The notes beneath the pieces are model-generated. The model made no database searches and was not told where the DNA came from. It saw nothing but the letters and a program-made list of their open reading frames with translations. Position numbers and translations under genes: made by a program. A DNA stretch of 64,000 nucleotides from Ottelia alismoides (lineage: Eukaryota; Streptophyta; Magnoliopsida; Alismatales; Hydrocharitaceae). The stretch covers positions 186,001 to 250,000 of the forward strand of contig JAZKJV010002944.1 in the NCBI GenBank assembly GCA_037367405.1. The letters run 5' to 3'. Below are positions 11,296 to 23,129 of this stretch, one piece after another (the first letter of the stretch is position 1; the number at the start of each line of letters is the position of its first letter).

Positions 11296-11935
11296 CTATC
11301 TCTCATCTGCTGTTGCTGGTGATGATGAAGGCTTAGGATCAGGGATCATCTCAATTTTCATCTTGTCACTCTGAGAGTGAAAGATGATCTCTCCAGTACC
11401 ATAATCAACTACCGTTTTGGCCGTTTGGAGGAACGGTCGACCAAGTACGATTGGGGTATGGAGTAATTGTGCATGTGTGTCCATATCCATGGCAACAAAA
11501 TCAATAAGGAATTTCATTCCCTGCACCGTTACAATAACATCCTCTAAAATGCCCTTCGACCTCTTGATCGATCTATTAGCAAACTTAAGGAACATCCTGG
11601 ATGATCTAAGAGGTTGTAACCAAAACTCAGTGAGTAGAGAGGATGGCATGAGATTATTGGAGGAACCTATCGATAAGAGTACGATTAAATTCTTGATAAA
11701 AAATATGGCATTGAATGTGAGGTACTCCCTTATCTTTATTTTTAAGTGGGAGGTTGCTGATGGCATGAACTGTGGTCATGGTCAAGATGTGCTTTTTTGT
11801 CTTCTTTCGTATGTTCTGCTTGGTTTGATGCTTTTGAGTACGTGCTTCTTTCATTCTCTTTTTCACTGCAGGCATGTACTCCATGTCCTTAAGGAGTGGC
11901 ATCTCTAAAAGTATGTTATGTAAGATCTCAACCAC
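11296..11935 (-). pseudogene. TE-C gag-protease linker and aspartic protease remnant
   Basis: Minus-strand translation. First a linker with ILLEMPLLKDMEYMPAVKKRMKEA and KHILTMTTVHAIS, which matches RHILTMATAHAIA in TE-H. After a frameshift comes the protease with LANRSIKRSKG-like flap sequence (read here as FANRSIKRSKGILEDVIV), DFVAMDMDTHAQ, and the conserved TPIVLGRPFL ... VDYGTGEIIFHS. The active-site region reads LLSIGSSNNLMP where LLDxGASxNLMP is expected, so the catalytic Asp is lost. Normally this retropepsin cleaves the gag-pol polyprotein. Dead copy. Confidence 0.85.
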
Positions 11936-11982
11936 TCCAGAATCAGATAGGGCTATTTTTAATTTTTAGTTCTTTGTTTTAT

Positions 11983-14289
11983 TCAAGGCAGAAGGAAATG
12001 ACAAAAATCAGAAGAAACATTCAAATTCTTACTTCGATTATTCAAAATAGAATCCTCATGTACAGTAGGACAACTAAAATCAGTCTCTTCAGCGTTGTCC
12101 AAAACGGGGGGGAAAGAAACAAAATGAAAAACCTGAGGAGCTACTATTGGTGTAGAAGAAGAATTCTTGCTTGGTGTGTTCTCCCTCTCTGCTGACGGTG
12201 GTATGCATATAGGTGGTGAAGGTGAAGATGATGGTGGTGACGACGAAGATGGCGAAACTCCATCTTCAGGTGCTGCTATACTTGGTTTCGGTAATGATGG
12301 TGAAGAAGATGATGTGGAAGGTGAAGCTCTCTCATTGACTGGCTCTCTCAATCCTAATGGCTATGAAGGCAGCTGCAATCTCCTACCTCTCCTAAGATGA
12401 ATGGTATCGGATAAACATTACCATACCTGTCTAAGGTGTGAATGAATCATGGGCTACTGGCTCCTTACATCTGAAATTGTTGGGATTGGCATCGGCCTGT
12501 GCTGGGAACAATGTCTTTGTAGTGGTTAGGTCGTCAAGCCCTTGAGTAAGATTGTTCATGTTCTTCATCAACAATGCTAATTGATTAAGTTCTGGATTCA
12601 CCAAAGGTGCTTCGAGATGCTCAATGACAGGCTGTCGCTAAGACCGGTAATGAGGAGGCTACTGGTATCCATACTGCTGGTAATGAGGAGGAGTATGTGT
12701 ATACTCTCTAAATGACATAGTCTACTGGTGGTGGTAAGGCTGTGGAAAATATGCAGACTACATCTGCTACTGGCCATGTCTCCAGTTCTGGAACTGAGAT
12801 GGAGACTGTAAATGAGGCTGGAATAACTGGTGTTGGTACTGTTGTGGTCTGCCTCCCTGAAACTGGTAGGCGGGTCTGTGGCCCTGCTGGGAACCCAACT
12901 AGCCTTGCCCTGATAGATGGGGTTGGTTGCGCTCTCGGTCGAACCATATATTGTTCACATCCTGATTGATAGGTGGAGGTGGAGCCTGCTGCTCATGAAT
13001 GTTGGACCTTCTTGTTGGTACAAGACAATCTGCTGTGATTGCTATGGGACCTGGTCAGGGGTTTGCACGTAGTAAACGTGCTGAACTGTGGATGGTCCTC
13101 TGGTACTTTGTTGGGTGGAAGTGGAAGAAGTCTGTTCCTGGGCAGAAGTGTCAGCTGATGCACTTGCACTCTGACATGTGCTGATCGTACTTACAAGAAG
13201 CTCCAGATGCTTTGTTATCTCATCCAGCTTGTCCAGGTTCTCCGTCCTCTATTCGATCAGTTGGAGCTTCTCCAATGCCTTGTACCATTTTTCAATTATG
13301 TCTACTTTGGATATGTGACTTTCTATAGTGGTCAGATCAAAATTGTCCACGCTATCCACTTCATGTGATGCCGTCATGTTGATAACCTTATGGGGAATGG
13401 AAGGAGAAGTGACGGGATGCTTCTGGAATGCACGCGAAGAAGAGAGAGCTACAAAGCTTTCTGCAATCTCCCTGAAAATATGGTATAGGACATCCTCATC
13501 CTTATTGAAATGACTTCCCGCACAAGCAACATCTACCAACTTCTGGTTTTCATGATTGAAACCCCCAAAGATTTTCTGCACTAGGATCGTCTTCGGAATA
13601 TCATGATGGGGGAACTTCTCTTTTAAATCTTTGAATCTTTCCCATGCCTCGTGTATAAGCTCATGGGACATCTGGGAGAAGTTTGTTATCAAAGACCGCA
13701 TTTGGTTGAGGCGGCCATGGAATATGGGGAGTAATGGTAAGATAGTGGGCTTAAGCTTGAAATGTCCATGTATCGCAGGAATTTGAATCCATGTATTTGT
13801 CTGTCCTGCTCCTGGATTATAGGATTCCTTAAGTGAGAGCTTAGCCACTGGCTCTACAGGTTCATCTCCCCCATTCCCACCTCCTCCATGGTTTCTATCC
13901 TTCTCTCTCCTATCTTGCCTCAGCTCGAGAATCATATCTCTCAATGCAACTTGAAAGTCAGCCTGTTTTGTTATCTGGGCTTGAATGGATTGGATAGAGG
14001 CTAACATGCTCTGTTCAACCATGGAACCTTTTCCCTTAGGTGGCATCAAGTTCACTATCTCAGTTTCTGCAAGTGTAAACTGCATTGGATTAGTCTTTAG
14101 GAATGATGGAGTCCCAAATGATAATTCAAGATTAAAGTCTATCTTGAACAATGGATTGATCGATTAGGTGAAGGGTGAAGTGGAGAAAGAGGAATATTCG
14201 GGAAGTGAGTCTCCCTGAATAGAAGACGACCTGTTTGGAGTGTGGAATGAGTCCGCAAAGTCCGAACTAGAAATGCTCCAAGCTGACAT
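11983..14289 (-). pseudogene. TE-C gag remnant
   Basis: Starts at ATG 14289 (minus) with MSAWSISSSDFADSFHTP, homologous to the TE-H gag start MTDWSVFYPDFADPSFTP. The same frame runs to 13249 with one stop at 14164. It includes KGSMVEQSMLASIQSIQAQI, a Gly/Asp linker, WIQIPAIHGHFKLKPTIL, and the Retrotrans_gag hallmark LIHEAWERFKDLKEKFPHHD. Between PIFHG and RLNQMRSLITNF some 60-80 residues usual in the family are missing, an internal deletion. After 13249 come Gln/Pro-rich sequence, PLVNPELNQLALLMKNMNNL near 12560 and a Ser/Pro-rich block (11983-12351). A capsid protein in life, it is not functional here. Confidence 0.85.
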
Positions 14290-15812
14290 CTTTGATATGA
14301 AGAGGCAAGATGCGATAACACGAAAGTCAAACAAGAAGAGAATGAGTAGAAGGCGTGAAGGGTGCAAAAATATTTCTAACACTAGCAATCAAACACAATA
14401 CAAACCCCCTATTCACCAACTCAATGCAAGTGAAGACTACAAGAGTTCGGTCTTTTATCTTTTCAATGTTATTTGGTGTTAAATGTAATCTTTTAAAGAG
14501 TTAACGAGCTATTGGGTGCCTGTATTGACTTAAAGATTGGCCCGAATTCTTACAAATAGTTGCATCCATTTTCAACCAGTATTGTGTAAGTACGGATCGT
14601 AAAAAAACAACTACCCATTACTTAAGGATGGAGCCTTACACAGTGTCCTTTAAGCCACTCACTTTGCTAAGGAAATACAGACTATTAATCGGCTACCCGT
14701 GTTTCCTCGCTAAGAAGTAGCTAATCATTTTTATATAATTAACAGTCTAAATGAAAATCCGAGCTTGGCTCTATCCTAATATTCGTCTCTCACTCACTCT
14801 GCAAGTAATTTTAAACAATGAGGGGGTTACTCTCCCCAAAAGAATAATGATTGTCCTTACATTTAGTTTTAGGGTCGAGTTTTCTATGGCAGTCCTGGTT
14901 TTATAAATTTGTCATTCTTTTTAAATTTTTTAATAAATTACCACAGATTTTCCAATTTCCTTTTTATCTTATATGAGTGAAAACAAGGAAGGATGTCGGA
15001 AATACCAATGCATGATGAAATTCAATGATGCATGCATGGGATAAGAGATGCGTACCTTGTCGCCAATACTCTACATGAAAGGTGATACACACAAAATTTT
15101 AATATAGAAAATACTAATCTAAATGATGCACGCGAATCGTCCTAGCAATAATTTCTATTAGCAAATAAGAATCAATTAATTTGACTAAGTACAAACTGTG
15201 CTCTACTCTAGAGGTACAGAAATTGTTGTTTAGGGCTTTGGACCTAATTAATTACCTGGATCAAGCAAGTTAATACATGATATCACCAAGGGCTCAATCA
15301 CATAAAACCACATGAAACAAAAAAAAGAAGGTGATGAAAACAAAATCGGTAAGGTCCCCCGAGTGCACCGGTACTTGGCGAAACGAACCTTGCACACAAG
15401 GTATATAATGTCCTTTTACGAGAATTTGAATGAATACAATGCTAAAATCTATCTATGTCAAATGCTCCAAAGAACTGGTTTCCTTCGAATCTTCTCCTCC
15501 TCCTCCTCCTCCTCCTCCTATGCTCTCCTGCAGCTCAGTGAAGAATCAAACCGCCTCCACTTCGCTTGGGTGTGCCGACGCTCCTAAGAATGCCTCCCTC
15601 GCTCGTCAGGCCCTCACAATAAAGAGGAAACACAAGAATGTGTATGGGACACAGTTGTATAAATATGAATAAGAATAATGGAAATAAATAAAGTGAATAT
15701 GAGCAATAAAATTGAATGAATGAAAATATAAACAAAAATAATAGAATAGAAACAAGTATAAACAATCCAAGAATAGTAGGCCAAAAGAAAGACCTAGCTA
15801 CCCTCACCGTGC
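14290..15812 (-). other. Leader of TE-C between primer site and gag
   Basis: 1.5 kb of untranslated leader on the minus strand. No gene seen. It contains a perfect (TCC)8 microsatellite at 15495-15518. The corresponding TE-H leader is about 1.2 kb, so the length is normal for this group. Confidence 0.6.
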
Positions 15813-15830
15813 CTCCCGCCAACGGTGCCA
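15813..15830 (-). other. Primer binding site of TE-C (tRNA-Asp-like)
   Basis: The minus strand reads TGGCACCGTTGGCGGGAG, three bases from the LTR end. It matches the Athila-type tRNA-Asp site (TGGCGCCGTTGCCGGGGA) except at a few positions, consistent with decay. Confidence 0.85.
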
Positions 15831-15833
15831 TTT

Positions 15834-18800
15834 TGTTGAACAATCTTTTTTGGGATTTTATTTAAATGAATTAATCACAAATGAAAATGCAGTCGTTACA
15901 ACCCAAAGAAGCGTCAAACAAAAATTTATTCAATTCTCACGCAAGAATAAATAAAGAAAATGTAGCAAGAGAATTTGCTATTTCATTTACATGTATATCT
16001 AACAAGATCAAACTTAGGGAGGCTACAAAAATCCTGAGGATTATCCTATGCAATGAATAATCAACGAAAGAATGAAGGAATTTCTATGCACATTATGCTT
16101 GATTTTTGTATTTTTGGATTTATATTTTTACAGAATTTTTCTTTTTATATTTTTTATTTGGTTTTTTGATTTTTAATATTTTTATTTTTATTTTGCAAAA
16201 TATGTATTTTTATTTTTGAAATAACGAGATGATTAAAGAAAAATCAAGACAACTACTCAACCTCTCTTTTTGTATTTTTCAATTATATCAAAAAGGATTA
16301 GAAAATTAAACTAAAATTATTTTTGGGTTCTTTAAAAAATTTAATGTTTTTATAATTTTCCAGAATTTTCCACAATTTTAACGCATTTAAATAAATCAAA
16401 ATAAGGAATGAAGTAAATAGAAAATAAAATGAGTTTTTAAATTTAAAAATGACAAATAAAGTAAAAAATGGTTGAATTATACACAAAATGAAAGGTATTT
16501 TCTTTAGATTTTTCAGAAAGCCATTTTTTATTTTTAATTGAATTTATATGAATTTGTAATGTTTTTAAGAGTTTTATGATTTTTAGGATTTTTATCAATA
16601 ATTAAAATGCTAAAATTGGGTAGAAATTAAAGTAAATCAAAAGAAATACATATATTTTTTTAGAATTTTTCATGACATTTTTATATTTCTTGATTTTTGG
16701 ATACAAACATGAAATTTTCATGCTATTTTTGAATTTTTATAATAACAAAAATAATGAAATGTGAAATGCAATTTATAGATGCAAGATGCATGCAACATGA
16801 ATTTATATTAATTTTTGTTGAATTTTTAAAGAGGTTTTTATAACTTTTATTTGATTTTCAACATGCAAACTACATGCAGATGAACAGGGACTTGAACACA
16901 AATATATTAAGTTCTAAAAGTGAATAATAACATAAATAAAGTTTGGGGGCATAATATGCAAAATTCCTAATAAAACACGTGCACAGGCACGTACACCCTG
17001 TTAGATTGGACTAAAAGGTAAATAAATTAATTTTAAGGTCTAATTAATAACTCAAAATGTCAGACTGTTTATTGCAAATATGCCAACAAATCATGTGCTA
17101 AGCACACACCACCGTTCAAGCAGGGCGAATATGCAAATGGAATTAATACCAAGGGCAAACATGAAAATGTTCAGATAAAAATAAGACGACACGTGCCCAC
17201 ACAGAGACTTATTTAAAAATAAAATAAATATAAGGTCATAAATGCAATTGTACCCTTTATATACGTGGCATGAGGAACGTATCTGATGCACTACTACTCT
17301 GATCCAACGGTTGAGATAGCTCTGGAATGGATGGCGGCGATCAGAACTAGATCTTCAATCAACGATCGAACTTTGGGATGAAATCAACGGTTTGGATCTG
17401 ATCTGGCATGGATTTCTTGATCTGAAGGACCTGAGAGCATCTGGTGGAACTGGAATGAAGGAGGACTCCGACGATATTTGATCGAGGAGAAGTCGATCTT
17501 GGCTCATCCAAATCCGCTACTAACGAGTGGTGTGGCTTCCTGAGCTCTTCCTCTATCATTCAGAGCGAGCAATAGAGCTCGAACGCCTTCAAGCATGGAT
17601 CAAGGGGGAAGGTTAAGTTCAGCTGCAACTGAACCCCTAGGTGTCACTCCTTGCTCGGATGTGTGTCTTTAACCATGCAAACTGAAGCTCTTGCTCAAAG
17701 GTATCTTCTGGCCAAATTATTAGGTCAAAACACATGATATGGGGACCGAATGGAGGACTCGGGTGAAGTATGGTCGGAGGGGAGACCAGACTTTAGATCT
17801 ATGAAGATCCGAAGGTGAACAGGAGGCGGAAGAGCTGGAGAATTGGGGTGCAAATGTGCTGGCATAGTCGGGGGTTGAATTAGATGATCTGAGCTCCTCC
17901 GATCATGCAGATCAGAGATTGAAGATGAAGACCTTAGCTAGGTGATTCAGATGAAATCAAAGTGAAAAAGAAAGAAGAAATCAAAGACAAACGACCTAGG
18001 TTACCTAAAAAGAAGATGGAAGGGGTAGAATCACCTCGATCTATTGCTGGTGGCGAAGAGGCAGAGACACGACGGAAGACTCCAGCAATGTAGTTGGATT
18101 ACGTTCTAAAGACACTCACTCACACTCCTGATTGTGGGGAACGATAGCTGTCACCTACAACTCACTCCAAAAGTCGATTTCGGGGGGGGGGGGGGGGGGA
18201 CCAAAGGACGGATCCAAAAACTTGCTGGAGGTGGATGGGTGATATTTATAGAGATTGCATCTGCAAGTTTTGAATTTCAAAATGCGAAAGATTCATGACG
18301 ATAATAGTGGATCTGGAGTGATGGCAGTTGAGAGGAATGAATTATAGACAATAATGGTGAAGGAGTCAGTGACTTCCAGTGATCGAGGAGATTAGGAAAA
18401 TTGGGCGAAGTATTGACAAAAGCGAGATTAATGGGCAGGTGGCTGAGACTGGGGAGTTGACCCGGTTAATTAACACGGGTCGACCAATCAGCGCAAGCCG
18501 CAGATGCATACAAAATAGGGAAAAATGACAAAATAGTAAATAAAAACTAATGAATTAAAAATAGAAAATGAATTTATTTAATTACATAATGTAAATAAAA
18601 AATATTAAGAAAAAAATAAAGTTAATTTTAGTTATTTTTAATTAATTAAATAATATATATACAAGGGTTAAAAATAAAAATTGTTATTTATAGGTATGTA
18701 TACCTATATATACAAGACTTTGATTTTTAATTAATTAATTATATAAATATTTTATTTATTTACAATATTTTTCAAGGGTTTTAATGGTATTTTTATTTGA

Positions 18801-19682
18801 ATTTTAAGAGTTAAATTATTAGGTCAATTAAATAAGTATAAGTACAGTATATACATGGTGATACATATACAATATATACATGATTTTATTTTTGTTGATT
18901 TTTGATTTTGTGATTTTTATTTGTATTTTATAAGATTTAAATACAATATTTACAAATAGTTAAAAATAAAATATTTATAATTATGCACAAGAAAACAAAT
19001 AATTAAATAATATACATAGCATATATATAAGTATAATATACAATAAACCCCAATTGGACACATTTCACACCTTAACTCAAAGTTTTATGAAACCACTCCC
19101 TTTTTAAAGATAATTTAATTTGGAGTACAATGAAAGTGAGTTTGATGAATTTGGAGTTCATATGGAGAAGATATTGATTTTGCAATTTTGTACTTTATGG
19201 CTCTTGGAGAGAGATGTTATTTACACAATATATACAAGTTTTTATTGAAATTATTTTTGTTATTTACAAGAGGATTTTGTTCACCAATTTCAAGGAGAAA
19301 TAATTATTATTTACAAAAGATTTGGTTATGAATAAATTAATGAAAGAGTGTGTAATAGAGTACATGTTATGAATATATACAGGTGACAAGTTAATTTTCT
19401 AGTAAATATGCCTTATTTCCCCTACTTTATTCCTTGTTGATCAGGTCAAGTCTTGACCTTCTCTCGGGGTCTGACTCAGCCTGTATCTATTGCATATATA
19501 CACTCTCTTATTTTCTTTATTTTTCCTTTATTTATTTTTTTAGGTTAAATAGTGATAAATATACAATTTTTACACAATAATTAGAGTTAGTAAACGAACG
19601 GAATTAATGAAATTTACAGGCATTTTATAAGGGATTTTAAGCTAAAATAAATGAATAAAGATGATGAAATGCATATTCATCA
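15834..19682 (-). repeat. 5' LTR of TE-C, 3849 bp
   Basis: On the minus strand it starts TGATGAATATGCATTTCATC at 19682 and ends ...GTTCAACA at 15834. It closely resembles the TE-D LTR (19815 onward) over hundreds of bases. Shared blocks include GAGAGAAGGTCAAG, ACAAGGAATAAAGTAGGGG and the GGGTCAACTCCCCA region near 18450. It is AT-rich in its outer part and GC-richer at 17280-18510. A run of 18 G lies at 18182-18199. Open frames here (for example 17359-17559 minus) are not convincing genes. Confidence 0.88.
18182..18199. repeat. Homopolymer run of 18 G
   Basis: Uninterrupted G18 in the TE-C LTR. On the element's coding strand it is a C-run. It is capable of quadruplex formation and its length is prone to polymerase or assembly error. 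Confidence 0.95.
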
Positions 19683-19814
19683 GTGGTCGTTTTGATTAAT
19701 CCGAGTTTGCTCTCCTACAATGAACATTAAGTTAATTCCACGTAATTAGCGAGGGCATTTTCAGTTTCATCACTTCATCGACATCTCATCTTTGGAACGA
19801 ACGGTTCCTCCCAT
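19683..19814. other. 132-bp spacer between two head-to-head LTRs
   Basis: Non-LTR sequence between the 5' ends of the TE-C and TE-D LTRs. Its first 18 bases repeat those at 11059-11076 with one internal difference. It has no PPT, so neither LTR is preceded by an internal region here. Probably residual target DNA. Confidence 0.6.
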
Positions 19815-22180
19815 TGATGAATATGCATTTCATCATCTTTATTCTTTTATTTTAGATTAAAATCCCTTATAAAACACCTATAAATTTAAATAAATATCTT
19901 TTTTTACTATCTCTAATTCTTGTATAAATACTATATTTATCACTATTTTAACCTAAAATAAATAAAAAAGGAAATAAAGGAAAAAAAGGAAAACAAAAGA
20001 ATGTGTATATGAAATAAATACGGGATGACTCTAATCCCGAGAGAAGGTCAAGATTTGACCTCATCAACAAGGAATAAAGTAGGGGGAGATAAGGCCTTCA
20101 TTCAGAAAATCACGAAAACCAATCTTCATGTGTTTATATTCATCACTTGTATATCACTTCATATATTACATATTTTATACACAATTTATTTATCACCAAA
20201 CTCACTCCAAATTAAATTATTTTCTTCTTGGAACTTGTACATAAAAATAGGTTATAATTATTAAAAATAATTGCAAGAAGAACCATTATACAGTTTGTAA
20301 ATAACAACACTTCGAAAAAAGCCACAAAGCACAACTTGTCAGATCAATATCTTCTCAATAAAAACTCAAAATGAAACAAACTCACTTTTATTGTACTCAT
20401 AGTTATATAATATATAAAATGAAATTTCATAAAATTGAAGTTAAGATGTGAAATTTGGTTTTTAGGGTGTTATTGTATACCTATGTATATTATATGTATA
20501 TTTTATTTTCCTTGTATTTTTTTGTATATTGTATTTTAACTATTTGTATATATTGTATTTAACTTATATAAAATACAAATAAAAATCACAAAACCAAAAA
20601 TAAACTAAAATAAAATCATGTATACATTGTATATATATATATATCACAATGTATATTGTAAAATACCCATATTTATTTATCCTAATTAATTATTCCATAA
20701 AAATAAAATAAAAATATCATTAAAATCCTTTTAAAATATTGTAAAATAATAAATTCTTAAAGTATATGTATATTTGTTAAAATAATGTAAAATAATGGTG
20801 TTGTATATATAGGTACATATACCTATGAATAACATATTTTATTTATTATTTACCTATGTATATAACTTTTTTTATTCATCAAAAATCACCATAAATAAGC
20901 TAATTTAATTAGTAACATTTTTTATTTTCAAAACCTTTTTATTTGAATTTATTTTCAATTTTATTTTACATTAATTTGACATTTCTACCTAATGTGTAGT
21001 GTCGTGTCTTTTGTCTTCTAGACAACCAAGCCTTGATTGGTTGAGCCCGGGTCTGTTGACCTGGGTCAACTCCCCAATCCACGACTACCCCCTGAGCATT
21101 TCACTCATCGACACTGTTTCTCCTCATTTTCCCGCACGTTTCAGTTATCAACTCCTCTCATACTATTCTCCACTTCGTTATCCCTCACCATCGCCTCCAT
21201 CGCTAGATCATCACTTCCCTTCTTCCTTCCTCAGATTGCACGATATTTAAATTTCAAACATCGTCATTGCCACACCTATTTATAGAGACAAATCCTTCCT
21301 TGCTCAGGTTGATCCATTTTTTATCAAAATTTCCGCTCGAGACCGATTGCAGGAAAGTGTAGAGGTGACAGTTAGGCACCTCCACGATCATGAGAGCGAA
21401 AGTTTGGCTAGAGGACAAGATCCAACTCTTCTATCGGAGCTCTGCCGATGCGACTAGCTTCTCCCGCCTTCTGCCATAGGATTGAGGCCATGACCTTCTC
21501 ATCCACCCATAGGTATTCTAACTAGATCTTCCTTGACTTTTGCATTTTATATTCGTGTTTGATTCCCATTTATTAGCTAATCACCGATCATCATCTATCA
21601 GCTTCGATCTGCATGATCATAGCTCCATCAAGCACCCATTATTCTTTCTGACCTCCGACTAACATCACCTGACTTTCTTCGTACCCTTACATACCCTGAT
21701 CAACTCCAGATCACCACAGATCTGGAGATCGACTCCGTTTCCAACCGTCCTCCACGGAGTCCTCGTCCATTCCTCTATCTCTAGGCTTCTTAAGCTAATA
21801 ATGTTGTCAAAGCTTCTTCTCCGAGCATAATATCTTTTTCAGGTGTCAAGAGCATGCATGGACTCAAGAGGAGTGATCTGGACACCTTTTGCAGCAGACG
21901 TTCTCCTCATCCTCCATATCCTCAATCACAGACTTTAGAGCTTCAAAGCCATATCCCTTTGTTGCAGGTGAACCTCGTGGACCTTCAGAGACCCTCAGGA
22001 GATGATTCTAGTGGAGATCGAGCGAGATATTCTCAATCGAACCTCGCCGGAGTTTGCCTTTAAGCGAGTTCTTCCAGCAGCCTTGCGCCGTCTAATCAAG
22101 AATGAGGCTTCCAAATTCAATCCAAGCCATACAAGAAGCCCCAAAGAAAAGGATCGGATCCTTCCGATGGTAGTGTCTCG
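19815..22180 (+). mobile_element. Truncated Athila/Tat-type LTR TE-D
   Basis: Starts TGATGAATATGCATTTCATC and follows the TE-C LTR in order: AT-rich U3-like part, then GGTTGAGCCCGGG, GACCTGGGTCAACTCC (21055-21075), then a GC-richer portion to about 22180. There it meets minus-strand pol sequence, and no LTR terminus or primer site is seen, so it is truncated. The open frames at 20999-21285 and 21854-22187 have no known domain and fall in the same place as spurious frames of related LTRs. Confidence 0.75.
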
Positions 22181-22189
22181 AATCTGACT

Positions 22190-22729
22190 TGAGGCGGTCA
22201 ATGCTGCTCTTGGGCCAATCTTCAGGAACTTTCTTGGAGACGATATAGTTCACTATATTAGCGTACCAAGGGAGTGAGTCGATAAAAAAATCGACTCATC
22301 ATGGAAGAGGTCTCGGATAGATGTATCATTAGAAGAATCAAGAATTTCGAGACAGAAGAGGTGGTCAACTACTACATTCTTCCCTCTTTGCTTATCTTTG
22401 ATGTCCAAGTCAAACTCTCGGAGAAGTAAAATACACCTAAGAAGATGCTCCTTTGTGTCCTTTTCCATGAGGTACCGTAGTGCTGAATGGTTCGTGAACA
22501 AAACAACGTTAGATTCAATGATATGTGATCCAAACTTATCCAAGGAAAACACTATCGCAAGCATCTCTTTTTCCGTAATCGTGTAGTTACGCTGAGCAGG
22601 GTCAAGCACTTTCCTTGCGTAGTTTATGACGAACGAGACACCATCCTTTCTTTGACCTAACACATCCCCAACAATAAAGTTTGAGGCATCCGTCATGATC
22701 TCAAAAGGAAGTGATCAGTTTGGGGCATC
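22190..22729 (-). pseudogene. Ty3/gypsy RT-RNase H fragment TE-E, minus strand
   Basis: The minus-strand frame from about 22729 reads SLPFEIMTDASNFIVGDVLG, then YARKVLDPAQRNYTITEKEM, LAIVFSLDKFGSHIIES, NHSALRYLMEKDTKEH and REFDLDIKDKQRGKNVVVDH. These are the RNase H motifs of Athila/Tat pol, including the TDAS, TEKE and H.AL blocks. After a frameshift near 22260 the linker to integrase continues as WYANIVNYIVSKKVPEDWP. The RT proper is missing: TE-F sequence begins at 22730. A stop lies just before SLPFEI. RNase H would remove template RNA; this fragment is dead. Confidence 0.9.
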
Positions 22730-23129
22730 TGATGAATCGTCAATCGACTAAAATAATATGCTCTCATTGTAGCATGGGCTAATTGATAATTGATAGAACC
22801 AAGTCAAATATCTCTGCAAAAAGGACTTGGCTTAAAATTATACATGGGCAACTCCAGGGTCAAACACAGAGACACAAGCAATTATCTACTTTAATTTAGG
22901 AGTCAACTAATTATTTTAGCAATTTAAAGGTTCTAAGTCAAGAAGAATGCAAATAAACACAAAGAGGATTCATTTTAAACAAAAGTTTTACAATTATTTT
23001 ATATGAGAAACAATAACACAATGCAATCACACATTAGACACACAACATATAAAAAGCTCCTGATTTAATAAAATATCTATTTGCGAACACAATTGATTAA
23101 TTAATGATAAACCAATGTCAAGAAGAGAT
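22730..23129 (-). repeat. Distal end of the TE-F LTR, minus strand
   Basis: 400 bp from TGATGAATCGT at 22730 to the TE-G insertion point. The other LTR terminus (60437) reads TGATGAATCCC on the minus strand, so the LTR ends form an inverted TGATGAAT pair. It continues at 58159 after removal of TE-G. No genes. Confidence 0.65.

Larger units (their letters stand above)
11055..19682 (-). mobile_element. Truncated Athila/Tat-type gypsy element TE-C, minus strand
   Basis: Read on the minus strand: 5' LTR (19682-15834), tRNA-Asp-like primer site, 1.5-kb leader, gag, protease, then truncation near 11060. There is no RT, RNase H or integrase, and no 3' LTR. The gag start, the linker before protease and the protease are homologous to TE-H. 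Near-identical 18-bp sequences (GTGGTC, then A or G, then TTTTGATTAAT) lie just outside both ends, at 11059 and 19683. Confidence 0.8.

Noticed and set aside
22253..22696. RNase H frame considered as an integrated plant pararetrovirus
   Set aside because: The downstream linker (NIVNYIVSKKVPEDWP) and the motif set match Athila/Tat pol; no coat or movement protein is nearby.
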